From assembly GCA_919902995.1 (NCBI GenBank), contig CAKKSD010000020.1, forward strand, positions 1 to 38,150: 38,150 nucleotides of DNA, in the 5' to 3' direction. Shown here piece after piece: positions 31,667 through 38,150 of the stretch (position 1 is its first letter; each line of letters starts with the position of its first letter). The notes under the pieces are model-generated. The model was not told the origin of the DNA. It ran no database searches and saw only the letters and a list, made by a program, of their open reading frames with translations. This stretch comes from Thermodesulfovibrionia bacterium. GTDB lineage: Bacteria > Nitrospirota > Thermodesulfovibrionia > JACRGW01. A program made the position numbers and the translations under genes.

Positions 31667-32239
31667 CTAATCAGAACTTATGGTTTTTGAAGTAAGCACA
31701 GCTCCATCTGTGGCAGTAATTACAGTTCCTCTATCTTTCGCCACCATTCGTAGAGCTGTAATTGTAGAATTTTGTGCTGGCGTGTAACATAAAGTAATCC
31801 TGCCATTTAATGCTGCTGCACTACACGACGCATCCAAAGTAGCTTGTGGTTGTACACCACCGTCTGCCCATAGGGGCACAGTACCACTCCAAGGAGATGC
31901 GTTTGTTGCTAATGGGTGCGCTGCTATCCATGTAGTAACAAGGCCAGCAGTTGCTAACGCAGTGTTTGTCAAATCCGTCCCTACTACAACTGCTCCCGAG
32001 CTATCAGTATCTATTTCAGTTTGCGCATTATTCTTCTTCACAGAATTCACCCATGCCTGTAATTCTGGCTCATTCGCCCCTGCACCCCTTGTAACACCAC
32101 CCTTTCTTCCCCTCTCCTGCATACCGATGTATCCAGGAATAGCGATCGCGGCAAGGATACCGATGATGGCTACGACAATCAGTAGCTCTATGAGGGTAAA
32201 ACCTTTTTGCTCTTTTAACCTATAAATTGCCTTATACAT
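31667..32239 (-). CDS. pilA: Type IV major pilin-like protein
   Basis: 190 residues. A 13-residue leader ending QKG precedes FTLIELLIVVAIIGIL; the prepilin peptidase site, +5 Glu and N-terminal helix are canonical. The globular part contains two cysteines (C159 and C172) suited to a disulfide-bonded D-region. AAGGAGG lies just upstream of ATG 32239. It is the first gene after the pilS-pilR operon and carries the sigma-54 promoter, the classic arrangement for the major pilin. Confidence 0.92.
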   Translation of the reverse strand: MYKAIYRLKEQKGFTLIELLIVVAIIGILAAIAIPGYIGMQERGRKGGVTRGAGANEPELQAWVNSVKKNNAQTEIDTDSSGAVVVGTDLTNTALATAGLVTTWIAAHPLATNASPWSGTVPLWADGGVQPQATLDASCSAAALNGRITLCYTPAQNSTITALRMVAKDRGTVITATDGAVLTSKTISSD

Positions 32240-32277
32240 TTTTCCTCCTTTTCTTTTTCGCTGGCTAAAGTCTGTAG

Positions 32278-32355
32278 CTACTGTTTACTGTCTACTATCT
32301 ACTGCCTACTTTTCTGTAGCATCACCTCCTCATTTTTGCATCAAGTAAACAGTAG
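32278..32355 (-). promoter_or_regulatory. Leader stem-loop upstream of the pilA-like gene
   Basis: A perfect 12-bp inverted repeat, CTACTGTTTACT (32278-32289) and AGTAAACAGTAG (32344-32355), lies inside the predicted transcript leader. The loop carries CTACT-type short repeats (CTACTATCTACTGCCTACT) and an internal CACCTCCT that would read AGGAGGTG in the mRNA. It could control translation or stability. Confidence 0.5.
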
Positions 32356-32379
32356 AAAATTCCTTTTAACTTAAAATAC

Positions 32380-32395
32380 AGCATATTTCGTGCCA
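32380..32395 (-). promoter_or_regulatory. Sigma-54 promoter of the pilA-like gene
   Basis: On the minus strand TGGCAC-GAAAT-ATGCT matches the -24/-12 consensus (GG at -24, GC at -12, correct 5-base spacer). Transcription would start near 32369, giving a leader of about 130 bases. The NtrC-type activator PilR encoded directly upstream is the expected partner. The AT-rich 32396-32574 stretch holds no gene and presumably contains PilR sites; TTGACGAATTTTGTCAA (32564-32580) at its edge is an inverted repeat. Confidence 0.75.
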
Positions 32396-32574
32396 AATCT
32401 AAAGCAGTGGATGTTATTCACAGGCAGTAGTGGTGAAATTAAAAAAGAATGTATAATCAAATAGTTATAATATTCCTATTTGAACATCTAAATACTATAA
32501 TACCTTTTCATCTTAATTTTCTCTGTATTTTACTTAACCTCTTACAAAATATGTCATTATATTGACGAATTTTG

Positions 32575-33933
32575 TCAATTAATCCCATATTTCTTAAGCC
32601 TATGCCTTAAGGAACGAAAACTGATTCTGAGAAGGCGTGCTGCCTCAGTCTTGATGCCTTTCGATTTATCGAGGGCATTAAGCAAAAGATTCTTTTCTAT
32701 GTCCTTAACAAGTCCATCAAGGTCTACTCCCTCATCGGGAACATCATATGGAATCATCTCATTTGCAAGGGCGGGACCTCTTATTTCTTTCGGTATATCA
32801 TCTATCAGGATTGTATCTCTATCGGTTAAAGCGACTACCCTTGCTATGGTATTTTCAAGTTCTCTAACATTTCCCTTCCAGGGACAGTTTACCAATATAT
32901 CCAATGCCTCTGGGGATGTTTTCTTGGCATTTCCTTTAGAATATTTAGTTAAAAAATATTCTACGAGAAGGGGTATATCTTCTCTGCGCTCCCTTAATGG
33001 TGGAAGATGGATAGGAAGGACATTAAGTCTGTAGAACAGATCCTCTCTGAATTTACCATCTTTGACCTCATCCCTGAGTTCTCTATTTGTTGCTGCGATA
33101 ACCCTTATATCCACATTTATATCGGATGTACCCCCTACCCTCTTGAAGCTATGGTCCTCCAGCACCCTCAGGAGTTTTACCTGTAGATTTTGAGAGGTCT
33201 CACTTATCTCATCAAGGAATATTGTACCTCCGTTAGCAACCTCAAAAAGCCCTTCTTTATTCGAAATAGCACCTGTAAAAGAACCTTTCATGTGGCCGAA
33301 GAGCTCACTCTCGAGAAGGTTCTCAGGAAGGGCACCACAGTTTATAGTTACAAAGGGTCTATCCTTCCTGGGACTCAGGTTATGTATTGCCCTCGCAACA
33401 AGTTCCTTTCCTGTACCGCTTTCTCCTGTTATCATAACATTACTCATAGTGGATGCAATCTTCTGAATCATGGTAAAAACCTTCTGCATAGTAGGACTTC
33501 TACCTATGATATTCTCGAATCCATATTTCGATTCAATCTCTCTTTTTAGAAGTATATTCTGTTCCGTAAGTACCTTTTTTTCTAATGCCTTATTTATAGT
33601 ATGTCTTAATTCATTTATATTGAAGGGTTTGGTTAAATAATCATAGGCACCTTCCTTAAAAGTCTCAATGGCAGTCTCTATTGTGCCAAAGGCGGTAATC
33701 ATTATCACTACTGTATCAGGGGATAATTCCTTTGAGGTCTTAAGAACAGAAATGCCATCTGCCTCAGGCATCTTCAGATCAGTAATAATGATATCAAAGA
33801 TCTCTCTTTTTAGAGCATCGATAGCGATCTTCCCATTCTCGCAGAGCGTAACATCATGGCCGTCCTCTTCGAGAGCTATCGACAGTACCTCTCTCAGGTT
33901 CTTTTCGTCTTCAGCAACAAGAATCTTTGCCAT
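32575..33933 (-). CDS. pilR: Sigma-54-dependent response regulator PilR
   Basis: 452 residues: receiver domain with phospho-acceptor D52, AAA+ domain with Walker A GESGTGKE (170-177) and sigma-54 contact loop GSFTGA (217-222, a natural variant of GAFTGA), Walker B IFLDEI, and a C-terminal Fis-type helix-turn-helix (AARLLRISFRSLRHRLKKYG). It activates RNA polymerase-sigma-54 at the pilin promoter. The start lies six bases after the pilS stop, so the pair is co-translated. Confidence 0.95.
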   Translation of the reverse strand: MAKILVAEDEKNLREVLSIALEEDGHDVTLCENGKIAIDALKREIFDIIITDLKMPEADGISVLKTSKELSPDTVVIMITAFGTIETAIETFKEGAYDYLTKPFNINELRHTINKALEKKVLTEQNILLKREIESKYGFENIIGRSPTMQKVFTMIQKIASTMSNVMITGESGTGKELVARAIHNLSPRKDRPFVTINCGALPENLLESELFGHMKGSFTGAISNKEGLFEVANGGTIFLDEISETSQNLQVKLLRVLEDHSFKRVGGTSDINVDIRVIAATNRELRDEVKDGKFREDLFYRLNVLPIHLPPLRERREDIPLLVEYFLTKYSKGNAKKTSPEALDILVNCPWKGNVRELENTIARVVALTDRDTILIDDIPKEIRGPALANEMIPYDVPDEGVDLDGLVKDIEKNLLLNALDKSKGIKTEAARLLRISFRSLRHRLKKYGIN

Positions 33934-33939
33934 AATCTG

Positions 33940-35670
33940 CTATAAACTAATGACCGTTGACTGTGGACTGCCTATTGGCAGATATATTCTGATGGTCGTC
34001 CCCTTACCTACCTCGCTGTCAACTTTGATTCTGCCCTTATGTTCTTCTATAATCCTGTAGGCTATAGCCAGTCCAAGACCAGAGCCTATTTCTTTTGTCG
34101 AATAAAAAGGGTAAAAAATAAAATCGAGATTCTCTTTTTCTATCCCCACCCCCGTATCTATAAAGGTTATTTCAATAGCATTTGGGTCTTCAGTCATGAT
34201 TTTCGAACCTATCATAAGTTCCCCTCCCTTCGGCATCGCATGGACTGCATTTATGGATAGATTCCAGAAAACCTGTTTCATTTGGTTAGGGTCCACAAAA
34301 GCCTCAATCTCAATACGATTCGGTTCCGACTTTCCATTTTTTATGGTCACTCCATCACGATTAAGAAAATAATTTATCTTTATCCCGTCATGGAATTCTT
34401 TGCTATTTTTCAATAGAAGTATTGTATCAATTATAAGTTTGTTAATATCGCATAATTCAATAGACAGGGGTCTGGGTCTTGCATATTTTAAAAAATCTTC
34501 CACGATTAGATTAAGTCTTTCTGTTTCCCTCAGGGCAATCTCGATAAGCCGAATATTTCTCTCGGTAGGGTTCAGGTTCTCTCTAAGAACCTGAATAGAA
34601 CCACTTAAAGATGCTAAAGGATTTCTTATCTCGTGTGCCATCCATGATGAAAGTTCTCCTATGGCAGCCATCTTTTCTTTATTCTTTACCTCTTTTTCTA
34701 ATTCTTTTATCTTTGTAAGATCCTGGAAGATACCGATAAACCCTAATATTACATCATTTCTGTCTTTAAGCGTTGAAAGTCTTAGTCCGAGTATAAGTTT
34801 TTTTTCGTCTCTTCTTAGGAACTCTTCTTCAAAACGGAATGATTGTATATTGGGTGTTTTGTCTTTAATATTGTTATGGCTTTTATTCAGGATTATACTC
34901 GTCCCATCAATTGAGAATATGGATGAAATATCCTTTCCTCTTACCTCCTCGATACCCCAGCCCGTAATATCTTCTGCTGTCTTATTAAAAAATGTTATTC
35001 TTCCATATATATCTGTAGTGAAAAGTCCGCTTGTCAAAGACTTAATCACATTGTCGCTGAATACCCTGAGATCGAGTAGGTCGGCATCCGTTTCTTTAAG
35101 CCTCTCTCCTGTCTTTTTAAGTCTTTCGGATAAGGTTCCGCTTAGGTAGGATACGAAATAGAAGGCTGTTATATATATAAAAAGATTATAGAGATAATCT
35201 ATCTCGACGAGATGTCTATCAGTGGTAATTGGAAGGATACCGTAAAACTGGAGTACCAGAACACCGCCGTATAGAATACTACTTAAAGAGGCGATAAGGA
35301 GACCTCCCCTGGAATAAAGGATAATACTCCCTGCTATTATGATAAGAAGATATGTAAAAGGGAACCAACTTTCAATACCTCCAGTAATATATACGACTCC
35401 TGTGGCTATAAGGACGTCAAGGGAAAGCTGAATTTCTGCCAATAACTTTGTCCTCTTAATTCTATTAATCAGTATTGCGTAAAAGATGGAAAGGAGATAA
35501 GTTACCGCAATTATCAGATATAAAAAAGAAGGATAAGGAAATGCCCTGAACCCAAGTTCGAGGGTTGCTGAGGAGCCCAATAAGATCGTTACAAGTATAA
35601 TCCTGATGACCATCAGCCACTTTAACCGCTGGTTGGTTTCATCTGCAGGAAATTCTTTTTTCAAAGGCAT
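33940..35670 (-). CDS. pilS: Sensor histidine kinase PilS
   Basis: 576 residues with six N-terminal membrane helices (about 17-185), a PAS domain (about 205-320), HisKA with H346 in MAHEIRNPLASLSGS, and HATPase_c with NLSINAVHAMP, DTGVGIEKENLDFIFYPFYSTK and GSGLGLAIAYRI. It phosphorylates PilR. In Pseudomonas this kinase senses pilin levels in the membrane; the same is likely here. No clear ribosome site lies before ATG 35670. Confidence 0.94.
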   Translation of the reverse strand: MPLKKEFPADETNQRLKWLMVIRIILVTILLGSSATLELGFRAFPYPSFLYLIIAVTYLLSIFYAILINRIKRTKLLAEIQLSLDVLIATGVVYITGGIESWFPFTYLLIIIAGSIILYSRGGLLIASLSSILYGGVLVLQFYGILPITTDRHLVEIDYLYNLFIYITAFYFVSYLSGTLSERLKKTGERLKETDADLLDLRVFSDNVIKSLTSGLFTTDIYGRITFFNKTAEDITGWGIEEVRGKDISSIFSIDGTSIILNKSHNNIKDKTPNIQSFRFEEEFLRRDEKKLILGLRLSTLKDRNDVILGFIGIFQDLTKIKELEKEVKNKEKMAAIGELSSWMAHEIRNPLASLSGSIQVLRENLNPTERNIRLIEIALRETERLNLIVEDFLKYARPRPLSIELCDINKLIIDTILLLKNSKEFHDGIKINYFLNRDGVTIKNGKSEPNRIEIEAFVDPNQMKQVFWNLSINAVHAMPKGGELMIGSKIMTEDPNAIEITFIDTGVGIEKENLDFIFYPFYSTKEIGSGLGLAIAYRIIEEHKGRIKVDSEVGKGTTIRIYLPIGSPQSTVISL

Positions 35671-35708
35671 TAGTTTGGAGTTTTAAACAAAAGCAATATT
35701 TATTTAAT

Positions 35709-35806
35709 TGTCATTGCGAGCGTTAGCGAAGCAATCCCCTACGAGATTCCTCGCGGAGTCAACCCTGAGCAGAAAGACGAGATTCCTCGCTTCGCTCGCA
35801 ATGACA
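35709..35806. repeat. TGTCATTGCGAGCG-type dispersed repeat
   Basis: TGTCATTGCGAGCGTTAGCG and CGCTTCGCTCGCAATGACA form the outer inverted arms; internal direct copies of ACGAGATTCCTCGC occur. This is a different family from the TGTCATTCC elements. It lies between pilC and pilS and separates the operon halves. Confidence 0.85.
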
Positions 35807-35823
35807 CTTTCTTCTATTTACCT

Positions 35824-37041
35824 TTACTTAATCAATGTTATTAGTTTGAATATCGGTAGATACATTGATATAACTATGAATCCAACAGTCACTCCTAAGA
35901 AGACCATTAGTACTGGTTCGAGCATAGCAGTCAGATTTTCAACTGCATTATCCACCTCTTCGTCGTAGAAGTCAGCTATCTTTGATAGCATGGTGTCAAG
36001 TGCTCCGGTAGATTCACCTACTGAAATCATCTGTGTAACCATAGGAGGAAATTCGCGTGTCTTGACAAGAGGGTCTGATAAGGTTTTACCTTCACTCACA
36101 GAAGTCCTTGTCTCTCTAATTGATTCCTCAATAACCTTATTCCCGGCAGTCTTAGCAGTGATTTCCAGAGCATCGAGGATAGGAACACCACTCTGAATAA
36201 GTGTCCCGAGGGTTCTCGTGAACTTAGCAACTGCTACCTTTCGTATCAAAACACCAACGATAGGCAATTTTAGTAGTATCCTATCTATAAGCTTCTTCCC
36301 ATAATCCTTCCTTCTAAACTGCATTATAAAGATAACAAACCCTATTATAAAAAGAAGTATTATAAGTCCCCCAATGCCTGCAATAAAATTGCTCATATTG
36401 ATTATGATCCTCGTTGGTAAAGGCAGAACTCCTCCTAACTGTATAAACATTTTTGCAAAGGTAGGAACTACAGCTATCATAATAATAGCTATAACTGCTA
36501 TAGCAATAGTAACAATTATGGCAGGGTAAATCATCGCACCTTTTACCTTTTTCTTAAGTTTCATGGTCTTTTCGATATAGACAGCAAGCCTATTCAGGAT
36601 AGTATCGAGAATACCTCCTGCTTCACCTGCTGCTACCATATTTACATAAAGTTCGTTAAATGTCTTATGGTGTTTTTTCAAGGCATCAGCATATGTTGAC
36701 CCTGTTTCAACATCTACTTTTACATCGCTTATAGTCTTTGCTAAGGATTTGTTCTCTGTCTGCTTCGTTAATATTTCGAGACACTGAACCAAAGGGAGGC
36801 CGGCATCTATCATTGTAGAAAACTGTCTTGTAAATATAACAATATCTTTATCTTTTATCCTGCCTTCACCCAGAATAGGTAATTTAAAACTGATTATCTT
36901 TGGTTTTGCACTTATTGCTGTAGGAAGGATATTCTGCTTTCTTAGGGAGGCAACAACTTCGTCACGGCTTTCAGCTGTAATCTCGCCACTCTGGACGGTT
37001 CCCATTCTTGTCTTCCCTGACCATTTAAATACTGTAGCCGT
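35824..37041 (-). CDS. pilC: Type IV pilus inner-membrane platform protein PilC
   Basis: 405 residues if started at the ACG codon 37041-37039. Two GspF domains (about 75-198 and 278-400) and three hydrophobic segments are visible; VAAGEAGGILDTILNRLA and ISVGESTGALDTMLSKIA are the duplicated signatures. The first conventional start is ATG 37005, but homologous PilC sequence (ATVFKWSGKTR) continues upstream for 12 codons, and a good AAGGAGGG lies six bases before ACG. Either ACG is used as a start, an ATG mutated to ACG, or there is a base-call error. It anchors the pilus machine with PilT. Confidence 0.9.
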   Translation of the reverse strand, partial: TATVFKWSGKTRMGTVQSGEITAESRDEVVASLRKQNILPTAISAKPKIISFKLPILGEGRIKDKDIVIFTRQFSTMIDAGLPLVQCLEILTKQTENKSLAKTISDVKVDVETGSTYADALKKHHKTFNELYVNMVAAGEAGGILDTILNRLAVYIEKTMKLKKKVKGAMIYPAIIVTIAIAVIAIIMIAVVPTFAKMFIQLGGVLPLPTRIIINMSNFIAGIGGLIILLFIIGFVIFIMQFRRKDYGKKLIDRILLKLPIVGVLIRKVAVAKFTRTLGTLIQSGVPILDALEITAKTAGNKVIEESIRETRTSVSEGKTLSDPLVKTREFPPMVTQMISVGESTGALDTMLSKIADFYDEEVDNAVENLTAMLEPVLMVFLGVTVGFIVISMYLPIFKLITLIK

Positions 37042-37094
37042 ATCTAACCCTCCTTGGTTCTACCCTTTCAGCTTTAGTAAACATTTTGTGAATA

Positions 37095-38150
37095 TTATTT
37101 TAATTTCCTACCCTGCAGGGCAATAGATTCTTTCCCAATCATAGATATTAGCTCTTCCGGATTTGCAGACCTTCCTATTGCATCGTCGTAGGAAATCAAT
37201 CTCTTCTGGTAAAGTACATATAATGACTGATTCATTGTCTGCATTCCGGATTTTGCCTGACCTGTCTGCATAATACCATAGATCTGATGGATTTTGTCTT
37301 CCCTTATCAAATTTCTTATAGCAGGATTAGGTATGAGAATTTCTAAGGTAAGAACCCTCCCCTTCCCGTCTGCTTTTGGGATGAGTTGCTGAGACATGAT
37401 TGCCTCAAGGACAAAGGAGAGCTGAACCCTAATCTGTTCTTGCTGATAAGGGGGGAATACATCAATAATCCTGTTTATAGTCTGGGCGCATGAGTTAGTA
37501 TGAAGTGTTGCCAGAGTAAGATGCCCTGTCTCAGAGATCGTTAATGCAGCACTTATTGTCTCTAAATCCCTCATCTCTCCTATAAGAACCACATTTGGAT
37601 CCTGCCTTAATACATACTTTAGTGCATTCTCAAAACTATTAGTATCAGCATTCACCTCCCTCTGATTCACAATGCATTTCTTATGGTAATGGAGATATTC
37701 TATTGGGTCCTCTATTGTTACAATATGGTCATGGCGTTCGTTATTAATCTTATCCACCATAGATGCAAGGGTCGTAGATTTACCACTTCCAGTTGGTCCT
37801 GTAACAAGGATAAGCCCCCTCGGTTTTTTTACTAAATCATTAACAATATCTGGAAGGCCCAGTTCATGAAAGGACATAATCTTAAAAGGTATGGTCCTGA
37901 ATGCCCCTGCTACTGCCCCCCTCTGCATAAAGATATTAGCCCTGAAACGGCTCAATCCCTTAATACCGAAGGAAAGGTCGAGATCATTGTTCTCTTCAAA
38001 TTTATGCTTTTGGGCATCCGTAAGTACACTATAACACATGGCCTTTGTTTCGGCTGGACCTAATTCTGGATGATTTAATGGCATAAGTTTTCCGTCTATT
38101 CTTAATTGCGGGGGACTGTTTATTGTGATATGAAGGTCTGAAGCACCCTT
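37095..38150 (-). CDS. pilT: Twitching motility ATPase PilT, N-terminus outside window
   Basis: 352 codons are visible and the frame is open at the window edge (KGASDLHITINSPPQLRIDGKLMPL), so the first ~10-20 residues are missing. Walker A GPTGSGKST, the aspartate-box region TIEDPIEYLH, Walker B LIGEMRD and the His box HLTLATLHTN identify a secretion ATPase; the C-terminal region and the AIRNLIREDKIHQ block with QTG fit PilT rather than PilB. It powers pilus retraction. Confidence 0.95.
   Translation of the reverse strand, partial: KGASDLHITINSPPQLRIDGKLMPLNHPELGPAETKAMCYSVLTDAQKHKFEENNDLDLSFGIKGLSRFRANIFMQRGAVAGAFRTIPFKIMSFHELGLPDIVNDLVKKPRGLILVTGPTGSGKSTTLASMVDKINNERHDHIVTIEDPIEYLHYHKKCIVNQREVNADTNSFENALKYVLRQDPNVVLIGEMRDLETISAALTISETGHLTLATLHTNSCAQTINRIIDVFPPYQQEQIRVQLSFVLEAIMSQQLIPKADGKGRVLTLEILIPNPAIRNLIREDKIHQIYGIMQTGQAKSGMQTMNQSLYVLYQKRLISYDDAIGRSANPEELISMIGKESIALQGRKLK

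Overview
The window reads as a stretch of chromosome from an anaerobic, AT-rich, Gram-negative-type bacterium. Oxygen-sensitive iron-sulfur enzymes, a pdxJ-acpS-nnrDE-tsaE-nadK housekeeping run, pyruvoyl-type arginine decarboxylase and a PilS/PilR-controlled type IV pilus together suggest a Nitrospirota (Thermodesulfovibrio-like) or deltaproteobacterial relative. That placement is inference from gene content only.

Layout. 1-1777 is a truncated membrane sensor histidine kinase (minus strand). 1778-3601 is an accessory strip with a dispersed hairpin repeat, an IS3-family insertion sequence with a programmed -1 frameshift, and a MITE-like repeat carrying a 4-bp target duplication. 3602-17546 is the most interesting part. 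It is a plus-strand run of about 15 genes: a GntR/UTRA regulator with a cysteine cluster; three FMN split-barrel proteins; a six-helix membrane protein; a 590-residue protein I do not recognise; a small helical protein; a free-standing LarC C-terminal domain; LarE; a carbon monoxide dehydrogenase (CooS) homologue that has lost several C-cluster ligands; a NuoF/HydB-like NADH-oxidising subunit with four extra [4Fe-4S] modules; a DsrE-like protein; a MoxR AAA+ ATPase with a four-cysteine insert; a VWA protein; and a 39-residue microprotein. The spacing and overlaps suggest one or two transcripts. My working hypothesis is an undescribed NADH-linked redox system in which the CODH-like protein carries an unusual metal cluster, with LarC2/LarE and MoxR/VWA as candidate maturation factors.

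17593-19032 encodes a two-step arginine-to-putrescine route (PdaD, SpeB). 19210-26057 is housekeeping: pdxJ, acpS, nnrDE, pgeF, a CBS protein, tsaE, nadK, a type 4/5 uracil-DNA glycosylase and a HIT hydrolase, mostly overlapping or closely spaced. 26491-31134 holds leuD, leuB, asd and tldD, separated by hairpin repeats that fill nearly every intergenic gap. 31156-38150 (minus strand) is a type IV pilus locus: pilT (5' end outside the window), pilC, pilS, pilR and two pilin genes, with a good sigma-54 promoter ahead of the first pilin.

Dispersed repeats are unusually prominent. At least seven copies of a TGTCATTCC...GGAATGACA-type or related hairpin family occur. Two are near-identical ~200-bp composites in opposite orientation 8.3 kb apart. 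A 21-bp motif is nested inside three different repeats, and a separate 29-bp perfect palindrome sits in frame inside tldD.
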